A stretch of DNA of 64,000 nt from Mytilus californianus (lineage: Eukaryota; Mollusca; Bivalvia; Mytilida; Mytilidae): the NCBI RefSeq assembly GCF_021869535.1, contig NW_026262734.1, positions 114,715,588-114,779,587 of the forward strand, given 5' to 3'. A program made the translations under genes and the position numbers. Of the stretch, positions 46,599 through 58,954 are shown piece after piece (the first letter of the stretch is position 1; every line of letters starts with the position of its first letter). The notes under the pieces are model-generated. The model saw only the letters and a list, made by a program, of their open reading frames with translations, was not told where the DNA came from and made no database searches.

Positions 46599-49500
46599 TT
46601 TTAAGTTTTGCATAAGTCATTCCCCGTTAGCATCAATGAATTTCACAGAAAATGGGAAATGCATACTCATATAAGGATTTCCTTCATTTTCATATCACGG
46701 GTTTGTCATGGTGCACTGACAACTAAAATAATAATCATTGCCATTGGAACAAGTTACTTTGGGTTGCTTAAACAACGTACAAAATGCTCAATGAAAAGTC
46801 CATCTTTTGCTGTTTATAGGTTGCATTTCTGTAAATATTGACAATGCAATTTCACATAGGAACTCCTTTTACGGCTAAAACTGTACCACTTTTACTATGA
46901 AGTTTTGAAAAAAATCATATCCTAGAATGGAAAGTTCATATGCACTACTATTTTTTTCAAAGGTCAAAATATAGGGCTGTGCGGCATATGTTCAACGTTT
47001 ATATGCCCCGAACTTCTATGAGTTTAAATTAACACTAAATTTCTTAACTACCCCTACCTTAACAGTAGGATAACCACATATGTCAATATAAACAATATGC
47101 ATATGTATATTCACTGGTAACATTCCCAAGTTATGTCTCTATGAGATGAAACATAGAGATCATAACTGGGATCCAGTTTGTAAACAAAATTAATTATCTA
47201 TGAATATTCTATATCTCCCCAAAAGAGGCGTGGTTTGAGAAACAGCTGTATTTACAAAGTGCAACCTTTACCACTTGTATTGTAACAAAATGGACAAATA
47301 TATTCCCTCTTTTCTTTTTGCTATTACAATATTATATATTAATGTTTCAAAATAATATTTGAAAGATTGAAAAATTCTTTCATGTTAAGTTAAAAAAAAA
47401 AAATTTTTGAAATTTGTAGCTTTTCCAAAAAAAATTATTCCAGATTTTGTATCATAAACGAATATCACAATTTAAAAACATTGCATCTGATGCATTCTTG
47501 GCAAATGCATTTCTGAGGGTATATTTAGTGTCTTGTTTTTTTTTTTTATTTGCTTTAAAAAAGGTCATTTTTGAGTGTTCAAATATAGTTGTTTTAAATC
47601 TTATAATTTTTTTTAGAAAAACCCATTATTCCTGTAATTATGTTATACTAAATCATCAGTTATGTTCAAGCAATAATAAGAAAATAACTATAAACATTTT
47701 GATACCTTAGTCAATGATAATGAAATACTGCTATCATGTATAAGTACGAAAAATGGGAGATTTTCTCCTTCAAATGATCTTGGTTGGTTGTCTTTTTCCA
47801 TATTTTCCTGATTAGCCAACTCAAACATACATTTTGCATGCAAGTTGTTGGAAACTGGTTGCATTATAGCGAATGACTTAATTCAAGGTTTCAAATAGTT
47901 GCTATTCATTATTACAAAGGTGTCGCAATTGTTTTTGTAACCATAGTGACCATTGCTATCAAAAATTTTGTTTCAATAACTTGACTTGATGGACGTTTAC
48001 AAACAAAAAATGGAACACAACATTTTTAAAACAGTATACTATATAAGTATACATGTAAGATGGTACTAGAGAATACTTTGGTTTATAATCAGGAAATCCT
48101 AACACAGTTGCATTATCAATTTAACCTGCTAAATGAGCTATTGACCAATGATTTCTGTCGACTAATGCATACATTTCTCGATCATAGGCTTAAATACAAC
48201 ATAGTAATATTAAGTGAATGTAGTTCTGATTGAGAATAAATATTCTACAAATGTCTGAGGCAACAATGATTATAATAAGATCACAAGTATATATGACACA
48301 GAAAAGAATATCGATACCATTGGTTTCTTTTCTTAAACTGTTTGATTCGACGTAATAAATTAACTTTGATATGACTGTTTTATTATTTTGGAGTTTAAGT
48401 GAGAAAAATAGCATAAGCAACATTCTATAAATCGGTTTTTTTTTTGTGAGGGGAAGGCATTTTCTGTTAGACAGTTTGTTGATAAATAATTGGAAACACA
48501 TATGATCAATACATATTATTGTTTATAAAAATTGTCATTGCAAATTTTGCTGCTGTTCTGTAATAAGTTGCTCTCTAACAGCACCACGCATTCTTGCATG
48601 ACAGGAAAAAAAAGGATTGTTATTTGTTGAGATGTTTCATACACTTTATGGTCTTCTTGGTACCTACACAATATTACATTGTTAAGTTATGGAATAAGGT
48701 ATTTCTTTTGTTTGTTAGTGAATCTCTATCTTCCTTCACCTTCAATCCATCTGTAATATGTAGATAAAGCAAATGGTGCACTAGTTGAGGCAATTGCTAT
48801 CTGTTTTCTTTGTTATATCAACATAAAGGTTGACTGCTTGAACTATGTTTTTTTTCCTCAAGCTGTTATCCATAATTCAGTTCTGACATTCCTCATTCGA
48901 TGAATTTAGAAAAAAAAATGCAATGACTGTTGGAGAAAACAAAAACACCTTACTCAAGATTTGTTTGTCGGTCTAGTTACTATGCGAAAGTAACATCATA
49001 TAATGAATGTTCAATTACTTGATCTTGCAAAGAAGGAACATGCACACTAAAATCATCAAGCTTCTTGATTATGTTTACTGAAAAAAAGTACATTTTAAAT
49101 TTTAATACAAGATGTTATTCCACTGTTTGCAATTATTGATAGCAACATCAACATTAGATTGATTGCGACGATTACACGTGCTATTAAACAAAACTTCATG
49201 TTCCCCTCTGAAGATCGGGACGTTACAAGTGGTTAATGTGCATAACGTTTTGAATACTTTTTAAATAGCGATAGTGAATTATTGTTTGTATTCAAAGTTT
49301 TTCAGACATAAAAACAATTCAGAGAAATAGTTGTCATAGTAATATAAATAATTAATTTTTTTATCAATGTTTATGTTATGATTAATTATTAAAACAAGCC
49401 GATACAAACTTTATACATGTATATAAATTGATTCTTCATGTTCAGAAAAATACAAAAAGTAAAGACAGTGGAATAAAACATTTATTTTCCTTGCTGAAGG

Positions 49501-49683
49501 AGATATGAAGATTTGTTCACCCACAAAAAGTCATCCCTCCGGAAACATGAACTTTATCGGGTGAACAAATCTTACTCCCTCTTACTCTATCAATCTTAAT
49601 CTCCCTCAGACAAGGGAAATTAAATAATGTATAATATTTAATGTTGATTCTGATTGGTTTACATCTGATATTCTGGGCACCTA
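45867..49683. other. Intron, mostly unrecognised
   Basis: AT-rich, with T-runs near 46568-46605. Positions 47125-47170 form a hairpin: CCCAAGTTATGTCTCTATG and an almost exact complement separated by AGATGAAA. No other structure or repeat family was recognised. The open frames at 47447 (+) and 48190 (-) lack motifs. Confidence 0.5.
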
Positions 49684-50053
49684 ATAGACTATTTTCATAA
49701 TACCAACTTTGGCTCCAGATCGTATAATTTTTCAACAGGTTACCTTCTCTCTATAGTAGGACATCCTGGCACTCTGTCAAGTAATGGCAACCAAAAGAGG
49801 TGAAATCAACAATATAATCAATACTATTTGGGGAGAAGTTTACTGTTTTCCAATGATTTTGTCGTGTATAGAAAACATCAAACAGTTAAATTCCCCTTCC
49901 TCCTAAAATAAAATGTACCGGTTGAAAGCTTAATTTTAATTATTTACATTACTCTTACTAGACAGAGTACAAGGATGTCCTACCACAGAGTAGGTTACCT
50001 GTCAAAAAATATAAATTCCGGAGTCAAAAGTCGGTAATATGAAAATAGTCTAT
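49684..50053. mobile_element. 370-bp inverted-repeat element (MITE) with TA duplication
   Basis: Left arm 49684-49784 and right arm about 49955-50053 are inverted copies over about 100 bp: ATAGACTATTTTCATA on the left, ATGAAAATAGTCTAT on the right, and further inside GACAGAGTnCnAGGATGTCC and its complement. TA flanks both outer ends (49682-49683 and 50054-50055), as for Tc1/mariner-type insertions. It has no coding capacity. Confidence 0.78.
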
Positions 50054-50116
50054 TACATCAAATAAAAACTGAACGCCGTGACGTATCATAATAGTGCTTT
50101 AAGGGGCGTTAAACAA

Positions 50117-50136
50117 CAATCAATCAATCAATCAAT
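50117..50136 (+). repeat. (CAAT)n microsatellite
   Basis: About five CAAT units following GGGGCGTTAAACAA. A similar run precedes the PLE tail at 29590. Confidence 0.9.
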
Positions 50137-50924
50137 TACTGTATACTAAGTTAATTGTATACTGTTTTGATAAACTGATCTTTCAGACCTTTCAGAAAAA
50201 TAATTAACTTAACAGTGTGTCTACTATACATTTAATCTTCAGTGTATTATCAGTAACATTGTTCTTTTTTTCGGAACTGTAACAGATTATTGGAAATAAA
50301 TTATATTGAATTTTTAATAAAATGTCATCCAATTTGAAAATAAAATATCAAAAATTCACAGCAAATATTTCACGTTCATCTACATGCAGCTTATATTTAT
50401 TATACAAACTCATATTGCTAATCATCAACATCATGAAATCGGGTTAAAAATGTAGGATAAGAAGCAAAACAATAGTATTATATATACCTGCCAATGTAGG
50501 TCTACATATATAAAGTATCTCCTCCATATCTTACTTTTAACTCTTTGTGATGCACAATAAGCTGATAGAAAGAAAAATCAAATGATTTGTTACCGTGCAT
50601 GCAGTAAAAAGTGCACATGTACATTGTAGTTTCAACACTTTTTGCGTAAACTGTTGATTGATATTTAGTAATGCTGAGGATAATTCAAATCTATAACATT
50701 GTCATGATTGTCAATCAACAAATGTCAAGTCACTTTATCAATTCAACTGACATGTGTCTTAAACAAGCATACATTTAGGAATATCTTCATTTTTACTGTT
50801 CTTTATGACATCATGTTAAATGTAACATTCTCAGTCCCTGTCCATTAAGTATATGTAGAATAAGTACTTTTGGAAATCGAAACCAACAATATATAACGAG
50901 TGTCCAAATAACATTTTAAGTGTT

Positions 50925-51020
50925 GAAGACCGGACTTTGACCTATAATGGTATACTTTTACAAATTGTGACTTGGATGGAAAGTTGTCTCATTCGCACTC
51001 ATACCACATCTTCTTAGATC
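50925..51020 (+). repeat. Tail family 1 subfamily, 3'-end fragment
   Basis: GACTTGGATGGAAAGTTGTC and TCATTCGCACTCATACCACA, then TCTTCTTA, are the terminus of the subfamily seen in minus orientation at 32935-33400. Confidence 0.8.
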
Positions 51021-51619
51021 TATTCAACTTATGACACTGTTGATATACAAAGGGCTAATACAGAAAATAGTAAACTGTGTTTTGTATTACAGGTTTCAAT
51101 GATAATGGTGATCTCGGAAATGTACCCGCAACCGTCCCCATCCCACATCAATAACTTCGTGAAATATTGTTTACTTACTTAGTTCCAACAGTTAAATTGA
51201 TTCCAATTATTTTTATGTCAAAAGTATGTCTCTTTCTGACAGGTGTTTAGAACATTTTCTTTTTTCTCCAGCTACTGCATGACCATCCCCTTCTTTGAAT
51301 AGTCTACATTTTGGTGTGTTCTAATTGCCATATTCACAGAGCTCTCCTCTTCCTTACTTCATTTTGCTTGTGCAATTAGTGGGAATGTGTTAAACATTTC
51401 GGAAAATTTAGACATTTCCAAATTGTTTGGTAAAATATCCTGTTCAGTTAAAATTATAAGAATATCTGATTGATGGAATGATTTTAATCTCACAAGTTTA
51501 GTTGAGCACTGGGAATGTTTGAAACAGTATTGTTTATGGAAAATACAACACATTCCATTTTTTTAAAGTACTTTAGAATATATTTTGTAATCATCCTATG
51601 AGGCAACAAGTAAAATCGC

Positions 51620-51930
51620 AAAAATACTGAACTCCGAAGAAAATTCAAAACGGAAAGTCCCTAATCAAATGGCAAAATCAAAAGCTCAAACACATCAAAC
51701 CAATGGACAACAACTGTCATATTCCTGACAGGCATTTTCTTATGTAGAAATGGTGGATTAAACCTGGTTTTACAGCTAGTAAAACCTCTCACTTGTATGA
51801 CAGTCGCATAAAATTCCATTATGATGACAACAATGTGTGAACAAAACAAACAGACATAATAGGTAAACATGTCAAAAATAGTGGTACAGCTGTCAACATT
51901 GTGTTATTATCTTAATCACTATCAAAACAA
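51620..51930 (-). repeat. 'accaagtcaggaatatgaca' repeat, minus copy
   Basis: Minus orientation: ATTCAAAACGGAAAGTCCCT, AATCAAATGGCAAAATCAAA, CAACTGTCATATTCCTGACA, CACTTGTATGACAGTCGCAT and AATAGGTAAACATGTC. It is a near-complete copy. Confidence 0.88.
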
Positions 51931-52599
51931 ACAAATATGTAAACAAACATTGTTTTCTGTAGAGATTCATAAATGGTTTGTGTCTTCTTGTCTGAAGAGT
52001 ACTTCAAGGGAAGCTACTCCTTCTACACAGAGGTAACTAAGAGGGTTTATACTTGAAATTTAAAAATTCAGCAGTTGTTAAACTTTTAATATGATACCAT
52101 TCATTTTTTCTGAGAGCAAGATAAGGTATTTCCAGACAAACAAATCATTTGTATTAATTTCAATTTTCTATTTGTAACAATATTAAAAACAGTAATTTCA
52201 TAAACCATGGTTTCGACAAAAATAAATTATTCAAAATTTTTAAATATACCATTCCCAATATTTTGTATTTTGATTTATCAATGGTTAAACTATTGCAAAA
52301 ATATTTAATCTATGTCTGGAAAATTTCTCAAAGCTTTATAAACAGGGTAAAATGGGACTCCCAATACACAAGGCATTTTACACTTTTGGGGAATGATTTC
52401 TTGACATAACTGATAAATAACATATTTTTCTAAATGCACTTTTTAGATATATCATAACCATGGTTAGAACATTTTTACATAATTTGAACCAATTCTGTGA
52501 CATGTCATTTCCACATGATTTTGATGCTTACAAAGAATGACTCTTAAACTTTAATGAGTTAACAGTTGGGTTTTTACTTATGAGAGAGCTGCATACTGT

Positions 52600-53380
52600 T
52601 AGTTTTTTTTTGTTTTATTACATTAGTTCTATTTCTTTATATTTATCATTTGCCACCTTTTTCGTTTTTATTTAGAAGTCTATATTTTCTATTTTCCTAC
52701 ATGTATCTTTTATGTTTTTCACATGTTTTAACGTCGGACAGTTCGTTCGAAGAAACAGTCCTTTAATTTGTGTTGTCCACAAACAAAGTCCTTAGTGTGG
52801 TCAGTGTATAACTTACAAAAAACATTGTCATACATTTTCCAGATTTATTTTTATATATCTTATGTTAGAAATATAAACTATTTGTTTTCTATTCGTTATG
52901 TTTTACCCATTATTTCCTATTCTCTGTTCTTTATTCTATGTTTTTCTTTATTCCTTCTGCCCATTTTTCGCAGAAACGAACTATAATGTAACAATGGCCA
53001 TTTTCCTGACTTAGTACAGGACATTTTAAGAAAAAAATGGTGGGTTGAACCTGGTTTTGTGGCATGCCAAACCTCCCGCTTTTATGGCAATGTTAAATAT
53101 AACATTAAAATGACAACATTACATGACATGACTACAATACAAATAAATGGGAGAACATATAGGACAAAGAAACACACGATTAATAGCTAACAAAAGGTTA
53201 AAAATTGAATACGTCTCGTCCACACAAGACTAACCAGTGACACTCAGTTGAAAAGGGTTTGAAAGCCAAACCAAGTACAAAGCTGAAGAGCACCGAGGAC
53301 CAAAACTTCCAAAAAGTTGCCCCTAACACGGCCAGGGTTTTCTGCCCGGGACAAGAAAATCCTTATTATTTAGAATAGTT
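52600..53380 (-). repeat. Composite of dispersed-repeat fragments
   Basis: 52880-52975 shares TTTACCCATTATTTCCTATT and a GCCCATTTTTC word with 20740-20860. 52990-53100 is a decayed minus copy of the 'accaagtcaggaatatgaca' repeat (GGTGGGTTGAACCTGGTTTT). 53210-53340 is an unplaced segment with AGCACCGAGGACCAAAACTT. Confidence 0.45.
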
Positions 53381-54082
53381 TATACTTTTGCAAACAGTAA
53401 AATTTATAAAATGACTATATAATAGATATACATGATAAAACCGAAATGTGGACTAACTACAGAATTAAAATGGATACATTACATAAAACAACGTAATCCA
53501 ACACATAAAAATACACAGCCGAGTTAGCCAAAGCCTCAACGCACAAAGTGACGTCACATTTAAAATTCTAAAAAAAAACACAAAGTGACGTCACATTTGA
53601 ATTTGTAAAAATATTTCCCAAAGATAAGATATAATTAGGATTGATTCAAAATTAGATTTGTAATACTGACATTACATTTATTAATAAAAATGAAAATTAC
53701 AATACTATTAATATCAAATTGTGGTAGTAATTAGATAATTAATTGTATTATCTAGCTATGTCGGTGTTTCTTCTGAATCAAACTGTAAACCAAATATATC
53801 GTATAAATTTCGTTGAACCAAACTAAAATCTAATAAATGAAGTGGGTGATTAATTATCTTTACCATAACACACGAATATAACAGAAAAGACGTTAAGACA
53901 TTTGACAAAATCCGACGAGAATAACAAATATAACATCAAAATAAAATACATGAATTTGGGATAGAAAAGTACCGTGACACGTCTTATAGCAATGCGGGTT
54001 CACACTCAGCAAAACAGTCACAATCGGGAATAAGTCACGCTCGGTAATTAAAAGATCAGACGACGTAATGACAAACCACAAT
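53381..54082. other. Downstream flank of the PLE remnant
   Basis: Contains a direct repeat of CACAAAGTGACGTCACATTT at about 53539 and 53580. Otherwise unrecognised; possibly the 3' part of the adjacent PLE copy. Confidence 0.35.
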
Positions 54083-54766
54083 CTAACATGTGGTAAAAAT
54101 GTCCTTAGTTAGTTTGGACAAAGACACATTGTATGGATCAACCAATTCGTGATGGTGTCCGTAAAATTTACGGAGTGTAATTTTTAATCTGTCCTCCTCA
54201 TAACTTTGTTGGAGCAGTTTCTGCGTAAGGAGCACACTCCTGTATATGAAGTACGTATAGTGTGAACAAGCACGAGAATAACGTATCAATTGAGATATGT
54301 AAACACCATACGAAGGGGCAGAGGGTATGTTACTGCTGAGAAATGGGAAATTGATAATTGGGAAGTTGAAATCGTCCCGTTTATCATAGATTTTCGTGTG
54401 AAGTCGTCCAGCTGTGTCAATATTGAGGAAAAGATCAAGGTATAAAGCAGTCCTTCTAGTATCAGTAGTATCCTTAATTTCAAGTTCACTGGGATATATG
54501 AGATGTAAGTATTGGCTTAAATATGGCTTATTCAATGATAGAACTTCATCAATATATCGGAAAGTAAAATCAAAAAATTTCGCAAGGTGCTTTTTCTTTT
54601 TGTCTTTTAGAAGGTTCTGAATGAATTCTGCAGCATACGAGTACAAAAACATATCGGCCAGTAGGGGTGCACAATTAGTTCCCATTGGATTACCGACTGT
54701 CTGTTGAAATATAAATCCTCCAAACTCAACAAATATATTGTCGATCAATTCTAAACAATTTAACAA
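54083..54766 (-). pseudogene. Penelope-like element reverse transcriptase, 5'-truncated
   Basis: A single open frame of 227 codons on the minus strand, the longest in the window. It covers the core of a PLE reverse transcriptase: IDNIFVEFGG at the start, VGNPMGTNCAPLLADMF (residues 24-40), RYIDEVLSLN (70-79), ELEIKDTTDTRRTALYLDL, KIYDKRDDFNFPIINFPF, SYGVYISQLIRYSRAC, and LRKFYGHHHELVDPYNVS near the end. The catalytic YxDD motif reads Y-I-D-E, Glu replacing the second Asp (codon at 54545-54547), so it is probably inactive. The N-terminal part and the C-terminal GIY-YIG region are absent. It begins within about 15 bp of the end of the broken ankyrin exon at 54779. Confidence 0.93.
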
Positions 54767-54778
54767 AGGATGCTATGC

Positions 54779-54875
54779 CTTATTAACTCTTTCTTGATCT
54801 ATATCTCCTCGTTCTAATAATAATGTTAAGGTTTTGATCTCTAACAGCGGTGTGTAAAGGAGTGTCCCCATTGAT
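54779..54875 (-). pseudogene. Broken ankyrin-repeat exon
   Basis: Acceptor ttttaaatcag is followed by INGDTPLHTAVRDQNL, almost identical to the 25105-25209 exon. The exon is 97 nt rather than 105. A net loss of 8 nt after the Leu codon shifts the frame to a stop; the correct frame resumes afterwards as LLLERGDIDQERVNK. The expected GT donor reads GC (AAG|GCATAG), and PLE sequence begins at once. With frame and donor lost, this exon should not contribute to the ankyrin/GTPase protein. It is probably a former duplicate of the 25.1-kb exon. Confidence 0.88.
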
Positions 54876-57800
54876 CTGATTTAAAAAGGTTACTATTTTC
54901 ACTTATACATAGGTACACCAGAATTTAACATATTGTTACAATGAAGGCAAAACAAAACATTAAGTCAAATTAGACTTTTAAGTGAACTCTTAATAAAAGA
55001 CAACGGAAGTTCTAAATGGTTCATTGTTATTAATCATATGCTACCGAAGTACGCCTTTCAGGAGGCAAACTGGTATTTGAAAAACCAAGTTAAGAAGACT
55101 ACATAAATTTCCAATAACAAGAAGACAATATACAATCACTGGAATAAGTCAATAGTTCAGTTACACACATCATATAAAGGGCTCAATTTCTCAACAACTG
55201 AAAATATGAGAACCAGAAATATATATCCTCTATTCAAAATCAACTGCCACTCTTCTATTGATACAGATATCGAATGATGGAGGGAGTGAAAACACTGTAG
55301 TTTAAATAGCACCCGAGCTACAGACCAACATATGGTTAGATGTCCAATAGTGAAGGGACTCCCAGCACTGTATATAAAGAGAGCACCTGCTCTACGTACG
55401 AAAATATTTTTTTTTTTTTTTTTTATTCACAAAGGCGGTTTAAAGACAAGTTAAATTATACATAAGTTGTCTGTCATTGAGAAGGAATACAAGACATGTG
55501 ACTTCTCATATGTACTTGTATTTCTTGTTGAATATCACCAAAGTATGACAATGACACTCATTATACATATGTCACATTGAAATAAGTAGTTATCAACGGT
55601 AGCAGGCTTATAATTTGATACGCCAGACGCGCGTTTCGTCTACATAAGACTCATCAGTAACGCAAGAACACACATATACATTTAATTGGACTGTAGTGTC
55701 TGGAAAGAAGTCAAAGTGAACCCAGAAAGTTTACATTGTTTATATCGTACTGGATTTTTAATATTGATGCTAGGTTGCTTCAGTTAAATATATGCCAACA
55801 ACAACAGAAACTATTTTTGACATGTATTGGAGCGGGAGCTTAAGTAAACTGACATATTGATATCTAGATAATCCAGCTTCCAGCAAGGCAATAGAAGACA
55901 CAGGTGCCTTTCCGGGAGTGTACAAGGTCTACTAGTTATAGACAAAAGAGGTCACCAACATAGAAACAGGTAAGAATATACCCTTTCTCCATACACATAC
56001 ACATAGATAGAATTCTGAGGACCATTTTTTTAAGAGCGAGTTTTTTTGGGGAAAGGGTTATTGTGGTTGAGCGTGGAAGATATTTCAATCAATTATAAAT
56101 TTAAAATGTTTTCGGGGTGATTTTTTTTTAACATTATTTGTGTTTAGTAAAGGACTAAACAAAAATGTTCTCATTGGCTAAAAGCATATGAAATATTATA
56201 TATTCACTGCAGGAAAAAAACAAAAGGTTATTATAAGATTTGTAACAGCTAACGTGTACTTAATTATAGATATTCCATAAGCAACGTCAACGGCGTCGAT
56301 TTATGACGTCATGCAAATTATTTATTCTTCATTTCTTCTTGTTTTCGGTTTAACTGTTTTGCTCATTTTGTTTTCGGTTTACTTGTTTTAGTAAACTTTA
56401 CTAAATATTTCAACGTATTAAAGTTAGCAACTGCTAAAACAGATAATATATTTAGTATAAAAACGAGGAGCAGTATGAAAACTATATTGAGCAAATACTA
56501 AAATTGGATAAGGATTAAAAGTCATATACAGTACACATTCTGGCACAGTCTGAAAATTCTTTGTATTTTTGTGTGTCTGACATGCTGGGATTTAAGTCCC
56601 TGAGCAGACCACCTGTAGTGTCAATGATTGGGTAAAAAGCTGCCCAAACAAGTGAATTAAAATTGTCTGGTATTAATTAAGGGTAATAAAGTACAACACA
56701 GATAGAAAGTAGAATTACAAGTAAAAAAAAGTTATAATATCATTGGTATGCGGTGTATTTTTAGTCATTATATTTTTTTTTTTTTTTTTTTACTTTAGAC
56801 TTTGTATGGTTAATTATTATACTTTATTATATTTGAAATAAAACAGGGACTCTTATTACATGTATAGTGAGATTAATATAATTTCTCTGAATAAAAATCC
56901 AATATTTTCTGTAATTTGGTTTTATATGTGTTTCTTAGATTTATTTTTTTTCAACTTGAAACTGTCAGAATTTAAATAGATTATTAACTCTTGAAGTATA
57001 TATGGTGTAAGCAATTTATAACCCTATAAATAAAACTTTCTAATATTACAAATAGTTCAAAAGTGAATGGATGTAAAAACATATACTGCTTTAGATGATT
57101 AATATATTTAAAAAGAAAGGGACATTTGCTATAAAATCCATAGACATGTTTTCGATTTATATAAGGAATTTTGTATTCTAATTAAACTACAGTTTTGAAC
57201 AAAAGTCACAGTAAATATGTTTCTATTATTTGAACATGCTGAATATGAAAGAGAAATAACTTGAAATAAAATTTTTTTTATGAAAAAAGTACATTGTAAA
57301 AAAGTGTTCATTCAATATCCTTATTAGATAAATAACTAATATCAGATTGTAATATCCATAGGCACTAAAAACTCAGCATTTTAAAAATGTATTATTATTC
57401 AAGAATTTTTTTTTGAAAATAATTGGAACTTTGTTTCTCAAAGAAAATATCTCAAAACATTAGAGAATTAAGTTTGTGTGCTGTCACTTTCTGTCCTTTA
57501 TTCTTAAATTAGTGAATAAAAAGCCTTAAATGAAGTATTAAAAAATGTATCCAAAGTTGACGTCAAACATGCTAAATGTTATCATTATTCATGTGATTAA
57601 ATTGATTTTTAGATGAAAGGGGATAACAGAAGTTGCAAATATTCACATTGTACAACAGACACCAGCATTTTTTCATTCAATATTTGACTATTTTTTGTAA
57701 CATCTGACTAGTTTTATTATTACCATTAACCTTAGCACTGTTAATTGAAATATATAACAAAATGAATATAATTTTATTGATAACAATGTTGATAATTTTG

Positions 57801-57971
57801 ATAGTAATAAATTGAAATAGCATTTAGAAATAATTTAGATCAGATAATTTTGTAAATGTACAACTAATTAATATCTTCTAAAATTATACATACACATTTC
57901 ATTTCCTATTTTATTGATTTTTCTTATCCAAAGTTCAACTGTAAAATAAAGGTTAAAATGAATCTTTGCAG
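54876..57971. other. Unrecognised stretch with one repeat copy
   Basis: 55605-55670 is a minus copy of the 'gacgaaacgcgcgtctgg' repeat (GCCAGACGCGCGTTTCGTCT, then AAGACTCATCAGT). T-runs lie at about 55408-55430 and 56769-56795. No upstream exon of the plus-strand gene ending at 58168 could be identified with confidence. Confidence 0.5.
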
Positions 57972-58168
57972 GTGTAAAATGTGAAACAAAATTGTCAACC
58001 TGTGGCAGTGAAATAACACACCTGGATGACAACTTATTAATCCAGTTAGTAGCAATATTGAATTTCATTAGCTGTCCAAGGTTTCTGACCCCAATAAATG
58101 CAGGACATCAAATGTCAGACATAGAGGATGCTGATGATTTATTAGACATGGCCAAGTGTGTACTGTAA
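57972..58168 (+). CDS. 3'-terminal exon of an unrecognised plus-strand gene
   Basis: After a good acceptor (gaatctttgcag) the plus strand is open for 65 codons to TAA at 58166-58168, starting with two bases of a split codon. It reads VKCETKLSTCGSEITHLDD, then NLLIQLVAILNFISCPRFL, TPINAGHQMSDIEDADD and LLDMAKCVL. The mix of hydrophobic helix and acidic C-terminal tail looks like real protein. A polyadenylation-type AATAAA at 58401-58406 lies 233 nt after the stop. The gene runs opposite to the ankyrin/GTPase gene; upstream exons were not found, so it may share the region with it or be a retained gene fragment. I do not recognise the family. Confidence 0.6.
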
Positions 58169-58400
58169 TAGAACAATTGTTGACTTTTGATTTCAGCAGA
58201 TATATTGATTTATAAACCTCATCACAAGTCAATAATTGTAGAGTATTAAAAAAATCCCACCCTTTGTAATTTCTTTGTATTCTGGGGTCTGATTATTTTC
58301 ACTAATTAATACTATCATTTTATGCCACACCAATTTAATTTCTTGTCCTACTGATTTTTCCACTCCTGAAATTGGGGCGAGCGAGCGATTTGAAAATTTC

Positions 58401-58406
58401 AATAAA
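58401..58406 (+). promoter_or_regulatory. Possible polyadenylation signal AATAAA
   Basis: AATAAA 233 nt downstream of the TAA at 58168, followed by AT-rich sequence. Such words are frequent by chance in this DNA. Confidence 0.3.
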
Positions 58407-58734
58407 AAAAAATTAATTTGCGAATTTTTGAGGTGAAGCTTGAAAAGTAATGGCGAGCAATTAAATTTTTGTTTGTTAACATAAAATCATAGGTTCTGAC
58501 AGTATTGATCAAAACAAGATGGTATGAAACTTGATTTACAACTTGCACTTTGACATTTCTTTAATTTATCAACTGCTAGAGTGTTTTTTTTTTTTTTGTT
58601 CACCAAGAAATGTAATGCCCACTTTTAATTTGAATTCTTGTATTACTGTTACTTTCTGAGGACATCAGATCTTGAACTGAATAATTGAATAATTATTTCA
58701 ACTGCCTAAAATGATCTCCATTGAATTGTCAAGG

Positions 58735-58945
58735 ATGTCTTTCCTCCTTCACAGGACACCGTTGTCTTGTATGAAGCAGGAACTGCTCATCCTTCCGGAT
58801 CACCTGAGTTCACTCCCATTTTATAGGGGTTGCGCTGTTTGTTGTTGTGTGCACTTTTTAGTTTTTTGTGTTTTATGTTGGATGTCTGTGTCTCCGTCGT
58901 TGTGGTGTTCTAATTTTTGTTCTTTTGTCTTTTTGGTATTTTGTA
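58735..58945 (+). repeat. Dispersed repeat ('gaagcaggaactgctcatcc')
   Basis: From memory this block (GAAGCAGGAACTGCTCATCC, CCGGATCACCTGAGTTCACT and a T-rich tail) is a common mussel dispersed repeat. Its 3' partner resembles 21620-21745. The plus frame 58711-58950 is part of it, not a gene. Confidence 0.5.
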
Positions 58946-58954
58946 TATAAATGA

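Noticed and set aside
55880-55930. Small plus-strand exon (KAIEDTGAFPGVYK) upstream of the 57972 exon
   Set aside because: Weak acceptor, short, and phase could not be tied to 57972.
56580-56632. Start exon MLGFKSLSRPPVVSMIG with a GTAAAAAG donor
   Set aside because: Its end phase does not fit the exon at 57972 and there is no other support.
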